DNA of 64,000 nucleotides, taken from CAVRAW01 sp963716135 (GTDB lineage Bacteria > Planctomycetota > Planctomycetia > Pirellulales > JADZDJ01). The translations under genes were made by a program, and so were the position numbers. The stretch spans positions 186,001-250,000 of the forward strand of contig OY970289.1 of assembly GCA_963716135.1 (NCBI GenBank). The letters run 5' to 3'. The first letter of the stretch is position 1; the number at the start of each line of letters is the position of its first letter. The notes beneath the pieces are model-generated. The model did no database searches, was not told the origin of the DNA, and saw only the letters and a program-made list of their open reading frames with translations. Positions 53,156 to 64,000 of this stretch are shown here, piece after piece.

Positions 53156-53188
53156 AAGCCCAGGGGTTCGCGCCCCTGGGCTTTTTTT
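53156..53188 (+). terminator. Rho-independent terminator
   Basis: AAGCCCAGGGG (53156-53166) and CCCCTGGGCTT (53173-53183) form an 11-base stem with loop TTCGCG, followed by T to 53188. The stem is almost the same as in the terminators at 19957 and 24005. Confidence 0.9.
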
Positions 53189-53290
53189 GTTGGTGGGCAG
53201 TCGCCGGTTTCCGCCAACTTTTGCCCGCGCTTGCCCGGCCGCATAAGATTCCTTCACTAGTGCAAGTCTGTTGCAACTACGGAGGATGCC

Positions 53291-54343
53291 ATGCGTACCC
53301 GCGATGCGAACGCCGAGCAACTGCTGCGGCTGATTCAAGATCCTCAGGAACACAATAGCGATTCCCCGCGCACCGGCGACCCCGAGCCCGCAGCGCAAGC
53401 ACGGGGAACCGGCGACGACGACGCGAACCTGTTGGACGCCTATTCCCAGGCGGTCATCCACGTGGTCGAAACCGTCGGCCGTGCCACGATCGGCATCATG
53501 CCGCCGCGCCAGCAACGCAATGGCGGCCAAGGCTCCGGCTTTGTGATCACGCCCGACGGCTACGCGCTGACCAACAGCCACGTGGCGCATGGCCGCAACA
53601 AGCTGACCGCCAGCACGAAAGAGGGCGATCGGCTCGATGCCGAATTGATCGGCGACGATCCGGCGACCGACCTGGCCCTGGTACGCTTGGCGGCGCGCGA
53701 TCTGCCCATCTGCACGCTGGGGGATTCCGACGCCCTGCGCGTCGGCCAATTGGTGATCGCCATCGGCAACCCGCTGGGGTTCGATTCCACGGTTTCCACC
53801 GGCGTGGTGAGCGCCGTCGGGCGCAGCATGCGCTCGCAAGATGGCCGGCTGATCGAAAGCATCATCCAGCACACCGCCCCGCTGAATCCCGGCAACAGCG
53901 GCGGACCGCTGGTGGATAGCCGCGGCCGCGTGGTGGGCATCAACACCGCCGTGATTCCGATGGCCCAAAGCATCGGCTTTTCAGTCCCCTCCAGCACCGC
54001 CCGCTGGGTAATCGGCGAACTAATCACGCACGGCCGCGTGCGCCGCCCGTACTTGGGAATCTCCGCCGCCGTGGCCCCCATCCAGCGCCGCCTGGTGCGC
54101 GAACTCGATCTGCTGGCCGATCGCGCCGTGCAGGTGATGGGCGTGGAGCCCAACGGCCCGGCGCAACAAGCCGGCGTGGAACCCAACGACCTCATCACCG
54201 CCGTGAACGACCGCCTGGTCACCTCCGTGGACGATCTGCACCAACTTCTCTCCCGCTTGCCGGTCGATAAACCCATCACGCTTTCCATCCTGCGGGATGA
54301 CTTAGTGATGAGTCTTCACGTGCAACCGGCGCTAAGTCGCTAA
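53291..54343 (+). CDS. HtrA/DegP-like serine protease with PDZ domain
   Basis: 350 residues. Catalytic triad: His in YALTNSHVAHGR near 97, Asp in PATDLALVRL near 126, and Ser in NPGNSGGPLVDSRG near 203. GQGSGFVITPDG and IGNPLGFDSTVSTGVVS are typical of the S1C protease domain. A PDZ domain covers about 250-345 (GPAQQAGVEPNDLITAVNDR). No signal peptide or membrane helix is seen in the first 60 residues, so it is probably cytosolic, unlike DegP. A hairpin follows at 54349. Confidence 0.9.
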   Translation: MRTRDANAEQLLRLIQDPQEHNSDSPRTGDPEPAAQARGTGDDDANLLDAYSQAVIHVVETVGRATIGIMPPRQQRNGGQGSGFVITPDGYALTNSHVAHGRNKLTASTKEGDRLDAELIGDDPATDLALVRLAARDLPICTLGDSDALRVGQLVIAIGNPLGFDSTVSTGVVSAVGRSMRSQDGRLIESIIQHTAPLNPGNSGGPLVDSRGRVVGINTAVIPMAQSIGFSVPSSTARWVIGELITHGRVRRPYLGISAAVAPIQRRLVRELDLLADRAVQVMGVEPNGPAQQAGVEPNDLITAVNDRLVTSVDDLHQLLSRLPVDKPITLSILRDDLVMSLHVQPALSR

Positions 54344-54348
54344 CTATT

Positions 54349-54376
54349 TAGCCCCCGGTGAATACACCGGGGGCTA
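54349..54376. terminator. Hairpin after HtrA-like gene
   Basis: TAGCCCCCGGTG (54349-54360) and CACCGGGGGCTA (54365-54376) form a 12-base stem with loop AATA, 6 bases after the stop codon. No T-tract. Typical intergenic palindrome of this genome. Confidence 0.7.
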
Positions 54377-55145
54377 TCCGCCCGCCACTGCTCTCAAGCG
54401 CCGCGCTCCTTCGTGGCCCAAAACCAACTCTAGAAATTAGGCCACCCCATCTGCGATAATGCGCTCAAGCTGAATCGGCCGAGCGCCGAGCCGCCACAGG
54501 CGGAATCGCTATTTCGGAACCGACCCGAGCATGCCGAGGGTTGAGCTGCCGGGGGGCGATTAAGCGGATTGCTAACGGCCGTCGCGCAGGGCTGTTCTTG
54601 GCCCGGCTCGACAATTCGCCACCAGGCGAACCTCGCCCCACGCGGAAAACTCCCTTTCGCAGTACGCCCGCATTGCAAAACGGGCAGTATACGGCTGCAA
54701 AAGGCCTAGAGCCACGTCGCTCGCCCCGCGGCATTCCGATCGCCGCTCTTTGAGAATGCCCGCTAGTTGCTAATTGCCAGTCGCTAGTTGCTCTCAAATG
54801 CCAACGTAACGAGTGTGCCGATTCAAAAACCGCCACGCCATCCTGGCTGCCCTCTGCGTGGGCAACGCAGTCGGATTGTCATTTGCCTCCAGGATCGGTC
54901 AAACGTGCGGTATTGTCCCGTGCGCCGCTGCCTCACCCAAGCCAGCGGCCGCGGAATTTTTTTCCTGCAAGAACATCCTCCGCGGCCCTCGCGAGGCAGC
55001 GGCGCACAATTTTTTCGATCCTTTTTTCCGATCGAACGTGCGCCTGCCTGATTCCGCGCAAATGGTTTCATCAGCGTGCAATCCATGCTTATCCGCGTTC
55101 ATCTGTGCCAACTAGATTCTGATTCTGGCGATGGGCCCGTCTGCT
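54377..55145. other. Intergenic region, no convincing gene
   Basis: About 770 bases. Short open frames exist on both strands but have no motif and no supported start. It holds CGCTAGTTGCTAATTGCCAG-like direct repeats (CGCTAGTTGCT near 54761-54794) and, near 55085-55112, a stock phrase TCCGCGTTCATCTGTGCC often found between genes in this group (from general knowledge). Confidence 0.6.
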
Positions 55146-55412
55146 CTAGTGAAAAAAGATCACGTCGATCAGAAAGAGCGAGCCGACTAGCACAATGGAA
55201 CCGATGATGGCCCCAATCCAAGTTCGTCTAAATGGTAGTGCAACGCCAGCCCCTAGAAAGGCTCCGGACAGGGCCAATGCAGCCGTATACACTTCGGGGT
55301 CTGTGCCAAGCGGTTTGCGCAATGGCTTACTGAGTACATAACCCAGCAGAGCAAGGCCGCTGGCGATGCATACGACGCTAAAAAGCACTTGCTTGCGATC
55401 GAATCGTGGCAT
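55146..55412 (-). CDS. Small three-helix membrane protein
   Basis: 88 residues. Three hydrophobic helices, VLFSVVCIASGLALLGYVL, YTAALALSGAFLGAGVALPF and WIGAIIGSIVLVGSLFLIDV, joined by short charged loops. No family recognised. The frame is clean and the hydrophobic pattern is not a shadow of another gene. Function unknown. Confidence 0.65.
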   Translation of the reverse strand: MPRFDRKQVLFSVVCIASGLALLGYVLSKPLRKPLGTDPEVYTAALALSGAFLGAGVALPFRRTWIGAIIGSIVLVGSLFLIDVIFFH

Positions 55413-55594
55413 CCAAACATCATATCAAATCGCGCGGCCCAAAAAAGTCCGCAAACTGCTTAGGCTGACCCACCACCCTGATTCTCTTTGCGCGAGCAGT
55501 TCTGTCTTGCCGTTGCTGGCTTATCCGTCGGTCTTTAGAATCAGTTCGTTCCGATGGACCATCACTGAAGAGCCAGAGCGTCAGGACTTTCTTA

Positions 55595-57429
55595 ATGAGC
55601 CAGGCTCTGCCACGAGAGAATCGCGCGGCCGATACTCTGCCCTCGTGGCGCGACACGCTGTTTAGCCTGGTGCCGGCGCTCGATTCGCTGCGCACCTATT
55701 CGGCGCGCACGCTCATGGCCGACACCATGGCCGGCCTCACCGTGGCCGCCGTCGCCGTGCCCCAGGCGATGGCCTACGCCCAAATCGCCAATATCCCGCC
55801 GCAATACGGCCTGTACACGGCGATTGTGATGACGGCCGTCGGCGCCCTGTTCGATTCCTCCAAGCAACTGATCAATGGGCCCACCAACGCCATTTCGATC
55901 GCCATCTTCAGCGCCATCGTCGGCTTTGGCGAAGCCGAACGCATTCCGGCCGTGATCATGCTGGCCCTGCTGGTGGGCGTGGTGCAAACCGGCATTTCGC
56001 TTTTGCGCTGGGCGATCTGTCGCGCTACATTTCGCATTCCGTGATCGTCGGTTTCACGTTGGGCGCCTCGGTCTTGCTGGTGATGGATCAATTCAAACAC
56101 CTGCTGGGGCTGCCCGCGATGGGCACCGGCGAAGACCATTTTCTCAAGCGGTTCTATCTCACTGTCTCGCACATCGACCTCACGAATCGACCGACACTCT
56201 GGATCGGGCTGGGCACGATCGGCATCGCACTCTTGCTGCGGTGGATGAATTTAATGCTGCGCATTCGGTTGCCGGAGCTGCTCTTGGCGCTCATCTGCGT
56301 GACCTTCATCGTCGCCAAACTTCATTTGGACGAGGAAGGTGTGAAAATCGTCGGCACAATTCCCGCCAAGCTCCCCTCATTCGAATTGCCGACGCTCGAC
56401 TGGACTTGGGTCCGCCAGTTGACCGGCAGCACGCTGGCCATTGCGCTGTTGGGATTGTTGGAGGCGATTTCGATGGCCAAAGCGATCGCCGCGCAGACGG
56501 GACAGAAACTGGACATCAATCAACAGTGTTTGAGCGAAGGCGTGGCGAATCTGGCAGGCAGCCTGTTCCACTGCTTCCCCGGAAGCGGCTCGCTAACTCG
56601 CTCCACGGTGAACCAACAAGCCGGCGCACAGACGCAGTGGTCGGGCGTAATTTCGGCCGCCGCGGTGGCGCTGACCGTCGTTCTCTTCGCTCCGTACGCC
56701 AACTTCATTCCGAAATCGGGCCTGGCGGGCATTCTGATGCTGGCCTCCTGGCGGCTGGTCGACAGGCAACAGTTGGTCTACTACCTGCGCACGACTAGGT
56801 TCGATGCGTGGATCGTGGCGATCACAGCCATCTCGGCAGTGGCCATTTCCGTCGAGTTCTGCGTGCTCATCGGGGTGCTGATGTCGTTTATCCTGTACGT
56901 GCCGCAGGCGGCGCGGGTGAGGATCACCGAATTGGTGCTCACACCGGAGCGGGTGATTCGCGAACGCCATCCCGACGACGTGCCGTGCAACCGCATTCGC
57001 ATTTTCAGCCTGGAAGGGGAGCTGTTCTTCGGGGCCTCGCCGGAATTGGAAGAACATTTCGACTACATCTCGCACTTCGCCGACGACGGCATGCGCGTGA
57101 TCGTGCTGCGGCTCAAGCGGGCCCGCAATCCCGACGCGGTATGCATGAGCGTGCTGGATCGCTTCGTCGAGCGCATGCAGGCGGCCGGCGTCACCGTGCT
57201 ATTGTGCGGCGTGCAGGCCGACATGTCGAAGGTGCTGCAAGCCACCGGCCTGGCCGTCCGTATGGGCCACGACCGCATCTTTGCCTTTGAAGACACCGGC
57301 AAGTTCTGGACCAGCACGATGGACGCGGTGCAGCATGCCTATCAGGTCATCGGCGACGACGTATGCGAAACCTGCCCGCGCCACGGCGAAGGATTGAACG
57401 AGAAGGAAGGCTGGTATTACCTGATCTGA
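55595..57429 (+). CDS. SulP-family anion transporter with STAS domain (one frameshift)
   Basis: About 611 residues. N-terminal TMAGLTVAAVAVPQAMAYAQ with GLYTAIV and GPTNAISIAIF are SulP family motifs. One missing C near 56016 breaks the frame; adding it gives LLRLGDLSRYISHSVIVGF. About ten membrane segments follow, with FHCFPGSGSLTRSTVNQQAG in the core. The cytosolic STAS domain runs from about 56980 (RIRIFSLEGELFFG; VIVLRLKRARNPD). Likely imports sulfate, bicarbonate or another anion with sodium or protons. Confidence 0.92.
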
Positions 57430-57523
57430 AATACGCCTTCCACCGGCATCGGCGGTGGTTTCCGCGACCCGAACCATCTAAAATCAGGTGGGCCGGAACG
57501 CATCGGAACAAGGGGGCTTCTCG

Positions 57524-58531
57524 ATGGCCATTGGGCGAATCTGTCGATCAGCGCCGCTTGCGCGGTGGTTATTGCTGCTTTCGATTCCGGGCCTGCTCGT
57601 TTGCCGCGCCCCGGGCGGCGAGCCGGAGGCCGCGGCGCCGCAGCGATACGTATTGAACTATCCACAAGCGGAACAGTTCTGCCCGCCGGTGGAAACCTAC
57701 TTTGACGACGTGACCCAAGCAATTCAGAAGGTCGGCGGCAAAACGATTCGCCATCAACTGAACGGCGGTTACGGCCTGGCTGTGGTCGACAAGATCGGCG
57801 ACCAGCATGTTTTGCACCTGGGATCCGATGTGGCCTGGAATCAACCCGGCGTGCCGATTCATGCGATCGCAGGCGGCGTGGTGCGATTGTCGCAGGGCGT
57901 GCCGACAGCGGCGGAATTGAAAAACAAAGAGCCTGGCAAAGCATCGCCCAATCAGAATGCGGCGCTGGCGTGGGGCAATTTGATCGTTGTCGAGCATCGT
58001 TTGCCCGGCGATCGATATGTGACGTCGGTTTACGGACATCTCTCGAATCGCCGGCTGGTGGCCGCTGGTGATATCGTGCAGGCCGGGCAGGTGATCGGCT
58101 TCGAAGGGCACAAAGGAGTGGAAAACGGAGGATACCCGCCGCATTTGCACCTGGGCATTCGCGAGGGGCGGATGTTCGAGCGCGGCATGGAATTGGTCTC
58201 GTTCAAGCTCAACGACAAACCGGTGAAAATCAAACTCGCGAACCTCAGCGAGAATGAACTTGAACTTCAGGCCGACGCTCCGGAACTGACGGATTTCACG
58301 CTGCATGTGCTGGGAAGGGATGTCCGCATCACGTCGCATGACGGCAAGCTCTGGGCGCCCAGCACCCTTTTGAATGCCATGCCTGCCCCGGCCGACTTCG
58401 CGGTGGGCTATGGCCTGACGACCGAGGGATGGCTCGACCCGACCGATTTCTTGCGTTTGGTGGGGGCCGACGTGCGCCCGGCTCCGTACCTTGCGATTTC
58501 CAAAACCACCGCCGCCAAGCCGAAGCAGTAG
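57524..58531 (+). CDS. M23-family peptidase, exported
   Basis: 335 residues. The signal peptide LARWLLLLSIPGLLVCRA leads a domain with HVLHLGSDVAWNQPG (metal-binding His and Asp near 97-102), IVVEHRL, VYGHLSNRRLVAAGD and GGYPPHLHLGI (HxH near 206), the zinc-site motifs of LytM/M23 endopeptidases that cut peptidoglycan cross-links. It may remodel the cell wall; a C-terminal domain of about 100 residues follows. ATG 57524 has AGGGGG 7 bases upstream. Confidence 0.9.
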   Translation: MAIGRICRSAPLARWLLLLSIPGLLVCRAPGGEPEAAAPQRYVLNYPQAEQFCPPVETYFDDVTQAIQKVGGKTIRHQLNGGYGLAVVDKIGDQHVLHLGSDVAWNQPGVPIHAIAGGVVRLSQGVPTAAELKNKEPGKASPNQNAALAWGNLIVVEHRLPGDRYVTSVYGHLSNRRLVAAGDIVQAGQVIGFEGHKGVENGGYPPHLHLGIREGRMFERGMELVSFKLNDKPVKIKLANLSENELELQADAPELTDFTLHVLGRDVRITSHDGKLWAPSTLLNAMPAPADFAVGYGLTTEGWLDPTDFLRLVGADVRPAPYLAISKTTAAKPKQ

Positions 58532-58548
58532 AAGGCACGCGGTTGCTG

Positions 58549-59130
58549 TCACTTCGGCTGGAACTTGGTCACCCGCCACTGGGCATCCGCGCCCGTCGGT
58601 GTAATCCTGTGATATTGCGCTGGGTAGCCGTAGTGCGGGTCGAATAATCCGTGCGGATACACCGGCTGCGAGCCAGAAGCGCCAGCGCCTTGAGGCGAGC
58701 CGGAAGCGTCAGCGCCCGGAGTGCCGCTCTTCGGCACGAGGCAGCTTTCCAGGTCGCGCTGGATGATTGCAAACAACCCGGGAACCGACCAGTTGTCCCA
58801 AATATGCGGCTTCGTGGGGCGGCCGTTCAACGTCATGTCGGTTACTCGACCGCCGCGCACTTCGACGTGGGCCGTGCCTGGATTGATGCCGGTCAGTTCC
58901 AGGTCCATGTCGTAATCGGCCGGGCCATGGGCCGCCCAGCGCTGGGTGGCGGCATTAAGTTCGTCGAAGCCGAACTTGGGCAGCGGCTCGCGGCGGGCGA
59001 CGGCTAGCACCACGGCTCCGATCATTGCTCCTGCGAGCGAACCTAGGACCAGCCCCAATGCGATGTTCCGCAGCCGCGTTGGCCGGCGGCGAGGCGGCGG
59101 CGGCTCATTCTGGTCGCTGGAGTTTATCAT
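58549..59130 (-). CDS. DUF6174-like membrane-anchored protein
   Basis: About 193 residues. An N-terminal Pro-rich cytosolic end, then a transmembrane helix ALGLVLGSLAGAMIGAVVLA, then the domain WAAHGPADYDMDLELTGIN, VEVRGGRVTDMTLNGRPTK and VPGLFAIIQRDLES, which resembles DUF6174 proteins. Likely periplasmic and single-pass. Start 59130 (MINSSDQNEPPPP) is preferred to the longer 59199. Function unknown. Confidence 0.75.
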   Translation of the reverse strand: MINSSDQNEPPPPRRRPTRLRNIALGLVLGSLAGAMIGAVVLAVARREPLPKFGFDELNAATQRWAAHGPADYDMDLELTGINPGTAHVEVRGGRVTDMTLNGRPTKPHIWDNWSVPGLFAIIQRDLESCLVPKSGTPGADASGSPQGAGASGSQPVYPHGLFDPHYGYPAQYHRITPTGADAQWRVTKFQPK

Positions 59131-59290
59131 CTCGTTGGATTGTAGCCGATTGCTGGCATGGCAGCCGGAAATGCCCGCATCGATCTCCGAACGCCTCAAC
59201 CCCGACCCTTGTCATGCTTGCCGCCAGGTTTCAGAATGACGCATCGACATTTTGGACATTTCGACCCTTTGACTTTACGACCCCATCATC

Positions 59291-60504
59291 ATGCCTAGCT
59301 GCGTTTTGGCTTACTCGGGCGGGTTGGATACCTCGGTCATTCTTGGCTGGCTGCAAGAGGAAGGCTACCAGGTTCATGCGGTGTATGTGGACCTGGGGCA
59401 GCCGTGCGAAGACCGCGAAGCCATCTTAAAGAAGGCGAAAGATTGCGGTGCGGTGTCGGCACGGGTCGTCGACGCCCAGGAAGAACTTTGCCGGGATTTC
59501 GCTTTCCCAGTTTTACATTGGCAGGCCAAGTACGAAGGCATTTATCTGTTGGGCACGTCGATCGCCCGGCCGCTGATCACGAAAAAGTGTTTGCAGGTGG
59601 CCCGCGAGGTAAAGGCCGATGCTTACGCTCACGGCGCCACGGGCAAAGGGAACGATCAATGCCGTTTTCAACTGGCGGCCGATGCGCTGGCACCCGGCAC
59701 TCAAGTGATCGCCCCCTGGCGGATCGAAAAATTTCGCCAGCGATTTCCGGGCGCAAAGAGATGATCGCCTTCTGCGAACAGAAAAAGATTCCAGTGAAGG
59801 CCTCCGTCGCCAAGCCGTACTCCAGCGACGAGAACTGCCTGCATATCAGCTACGAGGCAGGCAAGCTGGAAGATCTCACTGTCAACGGTACCGAGCTGGT
59901 CGACTTTGGAATGACCGTCTCGCCGCAACAGGCCCCTGACAAAATCGAGACGATCACTCTTGGTTTTCAAACCGGCGTGCCGACGACGCTGAACGGACAA
60001 AAGAAATCCGCCCTGGCGATGGTGCAGGAACTAAACAAAATCGGTGGACGCAATGGCATCGGACGGATTGACATCGTCGAGAATCGCTTCGTCGGCATGA
60101 AAAGCCGCGGCGTGTACGAAGCACCCGGCATGACCATCCTCTACGCCGCGCATTTGGCCCTCGAGCAATTGACGCTGGACCGCGATCTGACGCACCTGCG
60201 CGATCGCCTCGCCCCCGAAGTCGCCGAGATGGTCTACTACGGCTTCTGGTACACCGCGAAGATGGATGCCCTGATGGCCTTCATCCGCGAGGCGCAGAAG
60301 AACGTCGAAGGCGAAGTGACGCTGAACTTGTACAAAGGCAACATCATCGTCGCCGGCCGTTCAAGCCCCAAGAGCCTGTACGACGCGGGCATCGCCAGCA
60401 TGGAGGGAGGCGGCAGCTACAACCAAACCGACGCGGAAGGGTTTTTGCGCATCCAAGGCCTCCCCCTGCGCGTCCAAGCCCGCGTCACCCCGCGGAAGTT
60501 CTAA
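59291..60504 (+). CDS. argG: Argininosuccinate synthase (one frameshift)
   Basis: Joins citrulline and aspartate with ATP in arginine synthesis. VLAYSGGLDTSVILGWL is the ATP-pyrophosphatase loop, and AYAHGATGKGNDQCRFQL and GRNGIGRIDIVENRFVGMKS are family blocks. One missing C near 59750 breaks the frame: GGGCCGC instead of GGGCGC restores RFPGRKEMIAFCEQKKIP. Repaired length is about 404 residues, normal for the family. ATG 59291 starts the PP-loop region directly. Confidence 0.96.
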
Positions 60505-60513
60505 GATGCCCTA

Positions 60514-60774
60514 CTAGCCTTTGAGCGCCGCGGCGTCGGCGGCGATTTGCACGCGGTCGACAACGCAGCCGGCTGATGTCACGTCGGAAATGGCCGAGCG
60601 GATGGCGGATTCCAGATCGCTCGCCTCGCGGCCAAAGTCGATGGAAAGCATTCCTTCGCAGGAACTCGGAGTGCCATCTTCGCAGCCGGACGAAAACAGC
60701 TTGTCGGCCAAATCCTCGGTTAATTCCGTTGGGCTGCTAAGAATTAACGTGAAGTCATAAGTCGTCATAGTCAT
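60514..60774 (-). CDS. Small protein, partner of the HicA-like gene
   Basis: 86 residues. TYDFTLILSSPTELTEDLAD, LFSSGCEDGTPSSCEGMLSI and a C-terminal SAIRSAISDVTSAGCVVDRV helix. It is acidic, whereas its partner is basic. It begins 3 bases after the stop of the upstream gene on the same strand, so it is translated as part of a two-gene operon. I do not recognise it as HicB by sequence; an antitoxin role is inference from size and context. Confidence 0.65.
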   Translation of the reverse strand: MTMTTYDFTLILSSPTELTEDLADKLFSSGCEDGTPSSCEGMLSIDFGREASDLESAIRSAISDVTSAGCVVDRVQIAADAAALKG

Positions 60775-60777
60775 TTC

Positions 60778-61008
60778 CTAAGCAACCTTATGAGCACAGC
60801 GATCAATCCGGCGGCGAATTTGGTTGGCATGATTGTCTGCGCTGCGAGGCGTCGAGTAAACCGCAATTCGACAACCATTACGATCTTGACGCGGACAGTA
60901 CAACATGCCGTATACGTGAGCCCGTGGTCCGGCCTTGATAAATCTCCATCCGCGCTCCAGGGCGTACTCAATCGCCGCCTGAATCTCCTTCTTCGGATGG
61001 CGTTCCAT
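60778..61008 (-). CDS. Small basic protein, HicA-like (possible toxin)
   Basis: 76 residues. KKEIQAAIEYALERGWRFIK, AGPRAHVYGMLYCPRQDRN and CRIAVYSTPRSADNHANQIR. The beta-alpha layout with a His in a G-x-x-x-H loop resembles the small double-stranded RNA-binding-like fold of HicA toxins. An extended -10 box (TGATATAAT, at 61056 to 61048 on the minus strand) lies about 40 bases upstream. ATG 61008 is chosen over GTG 61011. Toxicity is not shown. Confidence 0.6.
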   Translation of the reverse strand: MERHPKKEIQAAIEYALERGWRFIKAGPRAHVYGMLYCPRQDRNGCRIAVYSTPRSADNHANQIRRRIDRCAHKVA

Positions 61009-61047
61009 CACAATATCTTGTCGAAATGTGTTTTAATGAACCTCTAA

Positions 61048-61056
61048 ATTATATCA
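61048..61056 (-). promoter_or_regulatory. Extended -10 promoter for the HicA-like pair
   Basis: On the minus strand TGATATAAT reads as a TGn-TATAAT extended -10 about 40 bases before ATG 61008. There is no good -35 at 17 bases. AT-rich surroundings are unusual in this GC-rich window. Confidence 0.4.
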
Positions 61057-61163
61057 TTTCCAATCTGCATCTCGATACCTCTCGCAATTCCTGCCTTCCT
61101 GGTTTCTTTACAAAAATCTTCTGCTGCTCTGCGCCTCCGCGGCTCTGCGGTTGATTTAGAGTG

Positions 61164-64000
<2,837 letters not shown>

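Overview
The window looks like a chromosomal segment of a planctomycete, most probably of the Pirellulales type (inference). The evidence is the gene content: two DUF1559 proteins, DUF1598 and DUF1570 proteins, a BBP7-type outer-membrane barrel, a giant surface protein with an LEPR-XLL-like N-terminus and SdrD B-like repeats, a PEP-CTERM-like exported protein, transmembrane Ser/Thr kinases, and GC-rich sequence with heptamer-periodic intergenic tracts. No rRNA, tRNA, CRISPR array, insertion sequence or phage gene was seen.

Layout. 1-6 kb: the end of a DUF1559 gene, then a kinase-zwf-dus run converging on queG. 6-12 kb: secreted and lipoprotein genes of unknown role around a short SecA paralogue. 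12-16 kb: thioesterase and a second dus, then a minus-strand btpA-pfkB-psuG operon that fits pseudouridine or nucleoside salvage. 16-22 kb: a SufR-like Fe-S regulator with a palindrome over its own promoter, a lone nuoB, then sufC-sufB-sufD-Rieske-sufT. 22-31 kb: kup, DUF1598, an FHA-GAF-sigma54 activator, DUF1559 with a coupled membrane protein, a thioredoxin-like protein and an oxidoreductase. 31-40 kb: cell-surface region (PEP-CTERM-like protein, about 2100-residue repeat protein, BBP7 barrel). 40-48 kb: LOG protein, atypical kinase, 2-hydroxyacid dehydrogenase, GNAT, dnaA with a clear promoter, DUF1570 peptidase. 48-58 kb: SPFH protein with a helical partner, HEAT lipoprotein, HtrA-like protease, SulP transporter, M23 peptidase. 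58-64 kb: DUF6174-like protein, argG, a small HicA-like gene pair, and metH running off the right edge.

A striking global feature is about 19 apparent reading-frame breaks in 15 genes, many of them highly conserved (zwf, queG, sufC, sufD, dnaA, argG, metH). In each case the other half of the protein continues in an adjacent frame, and about half are repaired by adding one base, mostly a C or G to a short C or G run. I read these as base-calling or assembly errors and annotate each gene as one joined CDS over its full span.

The best candidates for new biology are the Fe-S block (SufR-like regulator, operator, nuoB and suf genes together), the btpA-pfkB-psuG operon, the HicA-like pair, the repeat-protein/BBP7 surface locus, and the heptamer and palindrome intergenic repeats. 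I found no clear, wholly undescribed multi-gene defence or metabolic system.
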